Shown in pieces: positions 1 to 7,512 of a stretch of DNA of 31,523 bases (position 1 is its first letter; each line of letters begins with the position of its first letter). Under the pieces are notes generated by a model. It saw nothing but the letters and a program-made list of their open reading frames with translations. It searched no databases and was not told the DNA's origin. This stretch comes from DAOTUL01 sp034437435 (lineage in GTDB: Bacteria > Chloroflexota > Anaerolineae > Aggregatilineales > Phototrophicaceae): NCBI GenBank assembly GCA_964417785.1, contig CAYQJO010000018.1:1-31523 (forward strand), in the 5' to 3' direction. The translations under genes and the position numbers were made by a program.

Positions 1-238
1 CGACCTGTTCTGCCCCCTGTTCGAGCGCAAACTGCGTGACTTCCTCGGCCACATTTCCGCGCCGGATAGTCACGGGTAGTTCCAGCAAGCACTCGTATAT
101 GAACGTAATCCGTTTGAGACTGATCTGCCACCGGTCAAGCAGTTCATCATCCCAGACAAAAATGGCCGGTGCATCCGGGTAGACCACCAGGCCTGGATGT
201 TCTGGACTGAGACAATCGGCATGTATCCAGACGATCAT
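1..238 (-). CDS. Photolyase/cryptochrome N-terminal alpha/beta domain as a separate protein (partial)
   Basis: Reading the minus strand from the ATG at 238 gives 79 residues with no stop before the window edge, so the C-terminus is missing. The start MIVWIHADCLSPEH and the segment LKRITFIYECLLELP followed by VTIRRGN match the first Rossmann-like part of the photolyase antenna domain, where a strand is followed by the helix that evaluates short sugar-like or flavin antenna cofactors. The ATG overlaps the TGA of the upstream FAD-domain gene as ATGA, and AAGGA lies 6 bases upstream, so translation is probably coupled. In ordinary photolyases this domain is N-terminal to the FAD domain in one chain; here it is a separate, downstream gene. 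That the two products associate is inference. Whether the domain ends at about 130-170 residues cannot be seen. Confidence 0.8.
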   Translation of the reverse strand, partial: MIVWIHADCLSPEHPGLVVYPDAPAIFVWDDELLDRWQISLKRITFIYECLLELPVTIRRGNVAEEVTQFALEQGAEQV

Positions 239-1032
239 CGGTCATCCTTTTCGGGAAAGAGTCGTACATTCAACGAATCATAGCTGCCTTCAAAGTCGCA
301 GCGGCCATACAGCGGACAATCGCGGCAGTATTGGCCGCCGGTGTATTTCTCCAGATTCTCGCGGTTGAAGATATACGGCTTGTGGCTGAAGGTACTCGCC
401 ACCCATTGCCAGGATAAATTGTTGCTGGCCGGGTCGCCATCCAGCAGATGCTCAAGGAACCAGCCTGCCCCGGCCTGCCATTTGACGCGCCGCCAATGGA
501 CCACATATGCCGCCGTGTACATCCGGGCGTGGTTGTGCAGATAGCCGGTCTCGTGCAGGTCGCGGCTGAAAGCATCAATACAGGCCAGGCCGGTCTCGCC
601 ATCACGGATGTCGTCAGGCACCTCGTCCGCATAATCCCCGGCATCAAACCCCGTTTTATAGGATTCGTGATCCTGCCAGATACCATCGCCAATGGCATCA
701 TATTTGCGCTGGAAGTAATCGCGCCAGCCCAGTTCGCTCAGCAACTTCTCGGCGTCGTCGGTTTTGCGCACCTTTGCCAGCACCCGATCTCGCACTTCCG
801 CCAGTGACACCACCCCATGACGGATATAGGGCGATAATCGCGTGACGGCACCGTCCAGGTAATTGCGGGTGCGGGCATACTGGCGCGGATTTATTGCATC
901 CAACCGCTTGAGCGCCTCCTGGCGTCCGCCGAGTGTCTCGGCAGCATCACCGGACGCATCAGAAAACTGTTCGCGTAGATAGGCAATCATCGCCTCCCGC
1001 GACTCAAAATCCCGGCGCATATTCTCAGCCAT
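235..1032 (-). CDS. Stand-alone FAD-binding domain of a DNA photolyase/cryptochrome
   Basis: The 265-residue product is the catalytic helical domain of the photolyase/cryptochrome family without the N-terminal antenna domain. Visible family motifs are TRLSPYIRHGVVS (about 64-77), ELGWRDYF (100-107), TGYLHNHARMYTAAYVVHW (162-180) and DGDPASNNLSWQWVAST (198-214), which form the FAD pocket and DNA-facing surface. The end carries C236-x2-C239-x5-C245, and a further Cys lies at 151. The start at 1032 was chosen over the in-frame ATG at 1062 because GGAGG sits 7 bases before it and the family similarity begins near residue 9. It overlaps the DUF2256 stop by 8 bases and the next gene by 4. The likely role is light-driven repair of UV photoproducts or light sensing; substrate cannot be told from sequence. 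Confidence 0.9.
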   Translation of the reverse strand: MAENMRRDFESREAMIAYLREQFSDASGDAAETLGGRQEALKRLDAINPRQYARTRNYLDGAVTRLSPYIRHGVVSLAEVRDRVLAKVRKTDDAEKLLSELGWRDYFQRKYDAIGDGIWQDHESYKTGFDAGDYADEVPDDIRDGETGLACIDAFSRDLHETGYLHNHARMYTAAYVVHWRRVKWQAGAGWFLEHLLDGDPASNNLSWQWVASTFSHKPYIFNRENLEKYTGGQYCRDCPLYGRCDFEGSYDSLNVRLFPEKDDR

Positions 1033-1165
1033 GTATATGCCTCCGACGGCGGCAGGCCACACTGCAATACTTCACCTCATCCCACACCTTCTCCCATTTC
1101 TTGCGCCAGGTGAACGGACGGCCACACACGGGACAGACTTTACTCGGTAAATGCTGTTTCTTCAT
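1025..1165 (-). CDS. DUF2256 zinc-ribbon mini-protein
   Basis: A 46-residue protein starting MKKQHLPSKVCPVCGRPF, then WRKKWEKVWDEVKYCS and a basic end. Cysteines at 11, 14, 34 and 38 form a C-x2-C ... C-x3-C knuckle that should bind zinc. This is the DUF2256 family, which is known to be encoded next to photolyase/cryptochrome genes; its function is not established to my knowledge. The stop TGA (1027-1025) lies inside the start region of the FAD-domain gene, so the two are translationally coupled, and the GGAGG of that gene lies inside this one. No strong Shine-Dalgarno precedes this ATG. The gene begins just past the terminator hairpin of the nuo operon, so it probably has its own promoter, which I could not place. 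Confidence 0.88.
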   Translation of the reverse strand: MKKQHLPSKVCPVCGRPFTWRKKWEKVWDEVKYCSVACRRRRHIHG

Positions 1166-1182
1166 CGCACACCCACAAAACA

Positions 1183-1217
1183 AAACCCTGATAGATAATT
1201 GTGTTCTACCAGGGTTT
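1183..1217 (-). terminator. Intrinsic terminator of the nuo operon
   Basis: On the minus strand, 25 bases after the nuoI stop, a 13-bp stem (arms 1205-1217 and 1183-1195, one G-U pair) closes a 9-base loop and is followed by TGTTTTGTG. The stem is strong and the tail is moderately T-rich, as expected for a Rho-independent terminator. It separates nuoI from the DUF2256-photolyase genes on the same strand. Confidence 0.75.
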
Positions 1218-1241
1218 CCTGAGCCAGACGCTAACAGCAGT

Positions 1242-2045
1242 TTAGCTGTCGCCGCTTTCCTGCTCCTCAGCTTCGCGTGCCCGTTTGCGTGCCAGAGCCG
1301 CCTCGCGCTTCTTCAGGCGTTCGGCTTTAGCGGCCTCCGCATCAGCTTCTTTACTGGCAGCAGCAGGTTTAGCCGCTGCATCGCTATCACGCTTTGCCGC
1401 AGCACCACCGCCCTTCGCAGCAGCGCGTTCAGCTTTCTTGCGCTCTTTGATGACGTCGGTATGCTCCCATCCACCGCGTGCTTCCATCTCTTCGTGAGCG
1501 GTTGTAGGGGCAATGGTCCGCCAGTAACGGAACTCTTTGGAGAGTTTGTCTTTGTCGTAAATATGATTGGCGGTGCGGTCGTAGCTCGCCAGTTCGTAAT
1601 CATGATCCATCTTGATCGCGTCGAACGGGCAGAACTCCGCGCAGTAGCCACAATTCATGCAGATGTCGATGTCGATGAAAAATGCTTCTGGTTCCGGTAC
1701 CGGGCGACCGGTGTTCGGGTCCTGACCACGCACAATCCAGATACACTGCGGCGGACATACCTTCGCACAAATACCACAGCTTGTACACCAGTCATGGCCG
1801 GGGCGGTCGGGATGATCGTAGTCTTCAACTACCAAAAATGGCACAAACCGGAACCGCTCCGGTACCGCCAGTTTCTCATCCGGGTACTGTACCGTGAACG
1901 CGCCCACAGCCTCGACCCCCTGACGGCGTTCCCAGTTTTCCTGGTTGCCATACTTGCGCAGGCCGTAGCGGATGTCGTCAATATATGTGTTGACAAAGTG
2001 CTTGAGCGTAACGCCCAAACCTTTGAGAATTCCCTGTCCGTACAT
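1242..2045 (-). CDS. nuoI: NADH-quinone oxidoreductase subunit I with extended tail
   Basis: This 267-residue ferredoxin-like subunit carries the two 4Fe-4S clusters (N6a, N6b) that pass electrons to NuoB in complex I. The first cluster motif is C87-x2-C90-x2-C93-x3-C97-P and the second C129-x2-C132-x2-C135-x3-C139-P. The start at 2045 has AGGAG 5 bases upstream, and the gene follows nuoCD by 8 bases. Bacterial NuoI is usually about 160-200 residues; here residues from about 200 form a low-complexity Ala/Lys/Arg/Glu extension that is probably helical. Its last part (about 239-259, AKAERLKKREAALARKRARE) is almost the same as the end of NuoB from the same operon. The extension is not part of the known fold. 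Confidence 0.95.
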   Translation of the reverse strand: MYGQGILKGLGVTLKHFVNTYIDDIRYGLRKYGNQENWERRQGVEAVGAFTVQYPDEKLAVPERFRFVPFLVVEDYDHPDRPGHDWCTSCGICAKVCPPQCIWIVRGQDPNTGRPVPEPEAFFIDIDICMNCGYCAEFCPFDAIKMDHDYELASYDRTANHIYDKDKLSKEFRYWRTIAPTTAHEEMEARGGWEHTDVIKERKKAERAAAKGGGAAAKRDSDAAAKPAAASKEADAEAAKAERLKKREAALARKRAREAEEQESGDS

Positions 2046-2053
2046 ATAATCTC

Positions 2054-3910
2054 CTAACGGTCTGTCTCGCCCAGAACGATGTCGATACTACCCAGAATGG
2101 TCACCACATCGGCGACTTTGTGGCCCTTGCACATCTCACCCAGCGCCGTCAGATTGATAAAGCTTGGGGCGCGGACATGGTAGCGCCAGGGATTCTGCGT
2201 ACCTTTGCTGTCACCAGCCGAGATCACATAATAGCCTAATTCACCCTTCGGATTCTCAACCCGTCCATACGCCTCACCCAGCGGCACACGCGGAGAGCGA
2301 TCCGGACTACCATCCAGAATCGGTTGGCCTTTGGTCGCCTCAAGGCGTGGCAAAATCTGGCGTAGAATCCGCAGACTCTCAGACATCTCACGCATCCGCA
2401 CCATATAGCGGTCGTAGATGTCACCATTTGCCCCCACCGGAATATCGAAGTCCAGTTCCGGATAGATGCTGTAGGGGTCGGCGCGGCGCACATCGTAGGA
2501 AACGCCGCTGGCACGCAGCAGCGGACCGGCAGCACTGTAGGCCACCGCCATATTCGCTGGCAGAACACCAACACCGATACACCGCATCTTGATAATTTCG
2601 TTGTCGGTCAGATAACGATGATATTCATCCAGGAAGCGTGGCAGGCGCTCGGTAATCATGTCCGTGAGGAAGTCCATCGTATTGATGTCGCGTACCCGGT
2701 CATTGACCAGATTTGCCACGCTGTGAATGCTTTCCGGTATATCTTTGAACACACCCCGGAATCGCATGTAGTTGCACATCAACCGCGATCCCGCGGTCGC
2801 CTCGAAGAAGTCCAGGATTTTCTCACGCTCGTTGTTGGCGTACAACATCGGCGTGAAGAACGCACCCAGGTCGTTGAGCAAGAAACCAATCGACCACAGA
2901 TGGTTGACAATACGGGTCAACTCGGTCATCAGCACACGAATCACTTCAGCGCGGTAGGTAGGCGGTTTATAGCGTGCGCCTGTTGCCAGTAGCTGCTCGA
3001 CTGTCAGCGCATATCCCAGGTTGTTGCCCATGCTGGAAAGATAATCGAGCCGATCGGTGAAGGGCATGTTATGTAGATAGGTGTTGCGCTCGCCGATTTT
3101 CTCATGATTGCGATGGAGATAGCCCATCACCGGTTCGAGTGTTTCAATGGTCTCGCCATCCAGGGTGATGACCATACGGAACACACCATGTGTACTCGGA
3201 TGGTGCGGTCCCATATTGACGACCAACCGGTCGGTCTTAAGTTCGTCCGACTGCATCTCCTGGACATCAACTCCCAGACCCAGACCGGCGTAGTAAGCCT
3301 CTTCCGATACATCGGTCAACCGAGACAGGTCAAAATCTGACGGATAACGCACATTCTTGCCGTAGGCGTTGCGCTCCTCCGCCCGGAAAACATGCCCACC
3401 GGGCCAACGGCTGTCAAAGGGCTTATGATCCTGCTCGTAGTAAGCTTCTTTCCAATCCTTGCGCAAGGGATGGCCTTCAAAACCCTCCCACATAAGAATG
3501 CGGCGCAGGTTGGGATGACCGGAGAAACGGATGCCCATCAGGTCGTAGGCCTCGCGCTCCTGGAAATCGGCACCCGGCCACACATCAATCAGCGACGGTA
3601 TCTCGGCGTTATCGCGTGGGGTCTGCGCCTTGAACACCAGCGCCGGCCCCCCCGCGATACGATAGGCATGGTAAACCATCTCCATATCGCTGTCGGGTTC
3701 GGCCATCTCATGGTAGTCAACCGCGGTCGCACTGGAAAGATAATCATATCCCAATTCATCACGGATCGACTTCGCTACCTCGACCAGATGTTTGCGGTCA
3801 ACGATGACACCCTGATAACCATCCCGGTTATCCTCAGTCACCACCTGGGGATAGTGTTCTTTCAACCAGTCAATCGCGGCTTGCGTGCTGGTCATTACCT
3901 GATCAGTCAT
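2054..3910 (-). CDS. nuoCD: NADH-quinone oxidoreductase subunits C and D fused
   Basis: A 618-residue fusion of the two Q-module subunits that with NuoB shape the quinone pocket of complex I. The NuoC (30-kDa) part covers about 8-165 and includes QEREAYDLMGIRFSGHPNLRRIL (around 117-139). The NuoD (49-kDa) part runs from about 222 and shows GPHHPSTHG at 234-242, ending in the usual IDIVLGETDR. The frame stays open far upstream, but MTDQ at 3910 is the right start: it follows the nuoB stop by 4 bases, AAGG lies 8 bases upstream, and the upstream reading would run through the coding sequence of the nuoB tail in another frame. An alternative start is ATG at 3895. C-D fusion is known in several phyla. 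Confidence 0.95.
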   Translation of the reverse strand: MTDQVMTSTQAAIDWLKEHYPQVVTEDNRDGYQGVIVDRKHLVEVAKSIRDELGYDYLSSATAVDYHEMAEPDSDMEMVYHAYRIAGGPALVFKAQTPRDNAEIPSLIDVWPGADFQEREAYDLMGIRFSGHPNLRRILMWEGFEGHPLRKDWKEAYYEQDHKPFDSRWPGGHVFRAEERNAYGKNVRYPSDFDLSRLTDVSEEAYYAGLGLGVDVQEMQSDELKTDRLVVNMGPHHPSTHGVFRMVITLDGETIETLEPVMGYLHRNHEKIGERNTYLHNMPFTDRLDYLSSMGNNLGYALTVEQLLATGARYKPPTYRAEVIRVLMTELTRIVNHLWSIGFLLNDLGAFFTPMLYANNEREKILDFFEATAGSRLMCNYMRFRGVFKDIPESIHSVANLVNDRVRDINTMDFLTDMITERLPRFLDEYHRYLTDNEIIKMRCIGVGVLPANMAVAYSAAGPLLRASGVSYDVRRADPYSIYPELDFDIPVGANGDIYDRYMVRMREMSESLRILRQILPRLEATKGQPILDGSPDRSPRVPLGEAYGRVENPKGELGYYVISAGDSKGTQNPWRYHVRAPSFINLTALGEMCKGHKVADVVTILGSIDIVLGETDR

Positions 3911-3914
3911 CAAT

Positions 3915-4763
3915 TTAACCTTCGCTTTCTTTCGCTGCGGCTTCGCGTGCCCGTTTACGCGCCAGGGCTGCCTCACGCTTCTTCTGCCGCTCGGCTTTGG
4001 CTGCGTCCACTTCACCATCGTCACTGGCCTGGGGTGTCGCGGCTTTGGCAGGGACTTTCTTTGGTTCGACAGCCTCTTTCTGAGCAACAGCAGGCAGTTC
4101 ACGCACACCATACGGTTGACCGAGTGCAGCCCGTTCAGCCTGACGGCGGATGGTGTCCATCTGGCGCGGATCGATGATGTCCGGTCCCAGAACCGGGATC
4201 GGTGTCGGCTCTGACGGCCCTACACCGTACCAGGGTACGTCGTCCATGTTCGCCAGCGATTGACCATCAATCTTCTTTTGCAGGGTAATCAACCCATGCA
4301 GCAGCGCTTGCGGTGTGGGCGGACATCCGGGGACATAAACATCGACCGGCAGATACTTATCCACACCAGAAACGACGTTGTACCCCTCTTTGAAGGGACC
4401 ACCACCGCTGGCACAGGCACCCATCGCCATAACATATTTCGGCTCCGGCATCTGATTGTACAGACGCACAATCGGCACAATCATCTTCTTGGTCACCGTA
4501 CCCGAAACAATCATCAGGTCTGACTGGCGCGGACTGGCCCGCATCACCTCCATGCCAAAGCGCGAGAAGTCAAAACGTGACGACGCCGTGCCAATCATCT
4601 CAATCGCACAGCAGGCGAGGCCAAACAGCAGCGGCCACATAGACGACCGGCGGCTCCAGTTATACACACGGCTCAGGCTGGTGATTGCGATATTGCCCTG
4701 CATTTCAGGTGGAAGCGGGAACTCCGTATCGTGTAGTTCTCGCAAATCCAAATCTTTACTCAT
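3915..4763 (-). CDS. nuoB: NADH-quinone oxidoreductase subunit B with extended tail
   Basis: The 282-residue product is the PSST/NuoB subunit that holds cluster N2, the last iron-sulfur centre before quinone. The N2 ligands are visible as the tandem pair C51-C52, C117 and C147. The fold ends near residue 180; a further 100 residues follow, first Pro-rich, then from about 253 an Ala/Lys/Arg helix-like end (AAKAERQKKREAALARKRAR) that matches the end of NuoI. GAGGAG lies 5 bases before the ATG, which overlaps the iscX stop as ATGA. No nuoA lies upstream, unlike the common nuoA-nuoB order, so the rest of complex I must be encoded elsewhere. Confidence 0.95.
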   Translation of the reverse strand: MSKDLDLRELHDTEFPLPPEMQGNIAITSLSRVYNWSRRSSMWPLLFGLACCAIEMIGTASSRFDFSRFGMEVMRASPRQSDLMIVSGTVTKKMIVPIVRLYNQMPEPKYVMAMGACASGGGPFKEGYNVVSGVDKYLPVDVYVPGCPPTPQALLHGLITLQKKIDGQSLANMDDVPWYGVGPSEPTPIPVLGPDIIDPRQMDTIRRQAERAALGQPYGVRELPAVAQKEAVEPKKVPAKAATPQASDDGEVDAAKAERQKKREAALARKRAREAAAKESEG

Positions 4764-4966
4764 GAGGACTCCTCATACCACTCACGTAGAATATCATTGA
4801 GTATTCCGTCATTGACCAGTTCCGGATCATCATCAAACGCTGGCAGCGCGATGATCCATTGGCAAAGCTGATCGATTCCGACTGTTACCGGGTCAACCTC
4901 CGGGTATCGTTCCATCAATTGCAGGACAATTTCATACGAGGTCTCCCAGTAGAGCTTTTGTTCCAT
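4760..4966 (-). CDS. iscX: IscX-family iron-sulfur assembly protein
   Basis: A 68-residue acidic protein with the IscX (YfhJ) pattern: LYWETSYEI near the start, YPEVDPVTV (about 21-29), QLCQWI, then the hallmark LPAFDDDP and an ILREWYEE end. IscX is a small adaptor that binds iron and the cysteine desulfurase IscS and tunes cluster assembly. Its last four bases overlap the nuoB start (ATGA), so it is made together with the Fe-S subunits NuoB and NuoI. No iscS, iscU or other isc gene is in the window. The ATG at 4966 gives the usual length; an in-frame TTG at 4978 would add four residues. Neither has a clear Shine-Dalgarno, so coupling to the upstream gene is possible. Confidence 0.85.
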   Translation of the reverse strand: MEQKLYWETSYEIVLQLMERYPEVDPVTVGIDQLCQWIIALPAFDDDPELVNDGILNDILREWYEESS

Positions 4967-5004
4967 CCAGAATACCAAAAATTATGATGCACGTCTACTT
5001 TATT

Positions 5005-6480
5005 TTACCGGTTGTCGATCTGCGCCCGTTGCAACTGACCGCTGTAATCGATATACACCGATTTCCATTCGGTGAAACTGTCCAGCGCCGTCTGCCCTGC
5101 CTCGCGCATCCCATTGCCCGTACCGCGTGTACCGCCGAACGGAAACTGAATCTCAGCGCCGGTCGTGCCATGATTGACATAGACGATGCCCGTTGTCAGA
5201 TCACGGATAGCCCGGAAAGCCGCGTTCACATTCTCAGTGAAAACACTGCTGGACAGGCCGTAACGAACACTGTTATTGACCCTGATCGCTTCATCCAAAT
5301 CGGCCACTTCGACAATGGACAGCACCGGACCAAAGATCTCCTCCTGTTCGACCCGCATCCCCTGCTGCACACCCTCAAACAGAGTCGGCTGGAAGAAGAA
5401 GCCCTTATCCATATCGGCAGCCCGTTCACCACCGACCAACACATTGACGCCTTCATCACGGGCCACGCCGATATAACCAGCGACTTTATCAAGAGCTTTC
5501 TGGTTGACCAGCGGACCGACTTCCACCGACTCATCCAGTCCGTAGCCCAACCGAAGGGCTTTTGCTTTGGTGACCAGTGCATCAACCAGCTTCGGCTTAA
5601 TGCCGTTCTGGACGATCAAACGACTGGTCGCGGTGCAGCGCTGCCCGGTCGTGCCGAACGCACTCCAGTTGATCGCTTCAACGGCAAGGTCGAGGTTAGC
5701 ATCGTCCATCACAATGATGGCGTTCTTGCCACCCATTTCCAGCGTAACTTTCTTGCCCAGGGCGGCAGCTTTGGTATAAACACCCAGGCCGGTATCGGTC
5801 GAGCCGGTAAACGAAATCACACGTACACCGGGATGTTCCACCAGCGCTGAACCCGTTGCACCTGCACCCAACACCAGATTGAGAACACCAGGAGGTATAC
5901 CAGCGTCTTCAAATACCTTAACAAAAGCCGCCGACGTAGCCGGGACATCCTCGCCCGGTTTCCAGATAACCGCGTTACCTGCGACCAGTGCCGGCAGCAT
6001 CTTCCAACTTGGCACAGCTATCGGGAAGTTCCAGGGCGTCACCAGACCGATCACACCGACCGAGTCACGCAGCGCCATACCGAACTTGTTGGGCATCTCA
6101 ACCGGCGCGGTATAGCCCATCAGCCGGCGGCCTTCGCCACCCATGTAGTAGGCCATGTCGATGGCTTCCTGAACATCGCCGCGTGCTTCCGAAATGACCT
6201 TACCCATCTCTCTCGTCATCAGACGGGAGATGTCCTCTTTGCGTTCCGTCAACAGACGCGCCGCATCATAGAGAATTTCACCTCTGCGCGGTGCTGGCAC
6301 CAGACGCCACGATTCATAGGCTTTTTGCGCCGCTGCAACCGCGTCTGCCACATCCTCAGCCGATGATTCCGCCGCATTCCCGATCAATTCCTCGGTCGCT
6401 GGATTGTACGAAGGAAATGTCGAACCGGAGCGGGCCGCTACCCACTGTCCACCAATATAGTTATGTATCAAATTGCCCAT
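5005..6480 (-). CDS. NAD(P)-dependent aldehyde dehydrogenase
   Basis: A 491-residue aldehyde dehydrogenase that oxidises an aldehyde to its acid. Catalytic features are all present: TPWNFP with N151, the cofactor Lys in WKPGE (K174), FTGSTDTG (224-231), the general base in LEMGGKN (E248) and the nucleophile in GQRC (C282). The C-terminal stretch with TTGAEIQFPFGG followed by IDYS resembles ALDH7-like (aminoadipate semialdehyde) enzymes, but substrate assignment by eye is weak. The gene starts at 6480 with a GAGAG element about 9 bases upstream, and a TATAAT box lies 37 bases before the start. It ends 38 bases before iscX on the same strand, so it may be the first gene of the iscX-nuo transcript. 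Confidence 0.93.
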   Translation of the reverse strand: MGNLIHNYIGGQWVAARSGSTFPSYNPATEELIGNAAESSAEDVADAVAAAQKAYESWRLVPAPRRGEILYDAARLLTERKEDISRLMTREMGKVISEARGDVQEAIDMAYYMGGEGRRLMGYTAPVEMPNKFGMALRDSVGVIGLVTPWNFPIAVPSWKMLPALVAGNAVIWKPGEDVPATSAAFVKVFEDAGIPPGVLNLVLGAGATGSALVEHPGVRVISFTGSTDTGLGVYTKAAALGKKVTLEMGGKNAIIVMDDANLDLAVEAINWSAFGTTGQRCTATSRLIVQNGIKPKLVDALVTKAKALRLGYGLDESVEVGPLVNQKALDKVAGYIGVARDEGVNVLVGGERAADMDKGFFFQPTLFEGVQQGMRVEQEEIFGPVLSIVEVADLDEAIRVNNSVRYGLSSSVFTENVNAAFRAIRDLTTGIVYVNHGTTGAEIQFPFGGTRGTGNGMREAGQTALDSFTEWKSVYIDYSGQLQRAQIDNR

Positions 6481-6516
6481 TTTAATTTCTCTCTGGTTTG
6501 AAGCGGTCAGGTGATT

Positions 6517-6522
6517 ATTATA
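6517..6522 (-). promoter_or_regulatory. Candidate -10 box for the ALDH-iscX-nuo genes
   Basis: The minus strand reads TATAAT here, about 37 bases before the aldehyde dehydrogenase start, between it and the thrB stop. No convincing -35 hexamer sits 16-19 bases upstream, so this is tentative. Confidence 0.4.
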
Positions 6523-6537
6523 ACGCAGGTTGGGCAG

Positions 6538-7470
6538 TTAACTACGGACAATCCGCACACCGGTCGGGTCCACTCGTGTATGACGCACAACCGCATTGAT
6601 ACCCACTTCCGTATAGGCCGCCTGCATTGTCTCAGCAACACCTGCTGCTATTACTGCCGAATCGCACACGGCACACAGGGTCGGCCCCGCACCGCTGATA
6701 ACCACCACCAATGCTCCGGCCCGGATGGCCTGTTCACGCACACTCTGAAAATACGGCATCAAATGCGCTCGTGCCGGTTCGATCACCTGATCCATCGCCA
6801 TCGCTGCCGCCACCGCCGCCAAATCCCCCCGGTAAAGCGCATCGACCAGCAGGGCCACACCGCCCGTTTGATGAACCATCGTAGCCAACGGAATCGATAC
6901 TGGCAGTACGGCGCGTGCTTCAGCGGTGGGTACTTCGACATCGGGTGTCACCAGCGCCAGGTGCATATCAGCAGGTACCGGTAGCCGTTGTATCTGATCG
7001 ACGCCGGTAATCAGGGTAATGCCGCCAAACAGACACGGCCCCACATTGTCAGCATGATGGCCGCTCACGAGCGCCTCGCCTTCCAGGCAGGCTGGCAGCA
7101 GTTCTTCGCGGGTAAACCGGTTGTCCAGCAGCGCATTGACCGCGAAAACAGCGGCAACGGCACTGGCTGCACTGCTGCCCAGACCGGATGCCAATGGCAG
7201 CCCCTTTTTCAGCCATAAGGCAACGCCGCAGTCGGCCATACCAATCTGGTGGAGATACGCCATGACAGCCACCGAGGCCGTGTTCTTATGCGCTTCACGG
7301 GGTAATCGCCCACCATCACCTGTGATTTCGACAATTTCGACGCCAGACTGGCTGCGCAGTTCGGCCCGGACCTCGTCGCCGGGTTCCTCAAACGCCAACC
7401 CCAATATATCGAATCCGATGCCCATATTGCCCATGCTGGCAGGGGCGTAGGCGCTGGTATTTATCGTCAA
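6538..7470 (-). CDS. thrB: Homoserine kinase
   Basis: A 310-residue GHMP-family kinase that phosphorylates homoserine, the step before threonine synthase. It shows the N-terminal APASMGNMGIGFD (9-21), the phosphate loop LPLASGLGSSAAS (91-103), HHADNVGP (138-145) and the C-terminal ISGAGPT (258-264). The frame is open to 7614, but that extension would run into the divergent thrC gene. A TTG at 7470 is the better start: AAGGA lies 7 bases upstream and the product then begins LTINTSAYAPAS as family members do. Divergent thrC starts only 42 bases away, so the two threonine genes probably share a control region. Confidence 0.92.
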   Translation of the reverse strand: MTINTSAYAPASMGNMGIGFDILGLAFEEPGDEVRAELRSQSGVEIVEITGDGGRLPREAHKNTASVAVMAYLHQIGMADCGVALWLKKGLPLASGLGSSAASAVAAVFAVNALLDNRFTREELLPACLEGEALVSGHHADNVGPCLFGGITLITGVDQIQRLPVPADMHLALVTPDVEVPTAEARAVLPVSIPLATMVHQTGGVALLVDALYRGDLAAVAAAMAMDQVIEPARAHLMPYFQSVREQAIRAGALVVVISGAGPTLCAVCDSAVIAAGVAETMQAAYTEVGINAVVRHTRVDPTGVRIVRS

Positions 7471-7512
7471 AGATGCTATCCTTAGCTTCAGTGCGAAAAA
7501 GAGAGTACCCCA

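Noticed and set aside
933..2057. 374-codon plus-strand reading frame
   Set aside because: It lies opposite nuoI and the DUF2256 region, has no recognisable domain, and arises from the codon bias of the real minus-strand genes.
3911..4111. Upstream extension of the nuoCD frame by 67 codons
   Set aside because: The extension lies wholly inside the nuoB tail in another frame and shows no NuoC similarity; MTDQ at 3910 has the right position and a Shine-Dalgarno.
3392..4177. 261-codon plus-strand frame opposite nuoCD/nuoB
   Set aside because: Antisense shadow with no domain signature.
4984..5850. 288-codon plus-strand frame opposite the aldehyde dehydrogenase
   Set aside because: Antisense shadow; the minus strand has all ALDH motifs.
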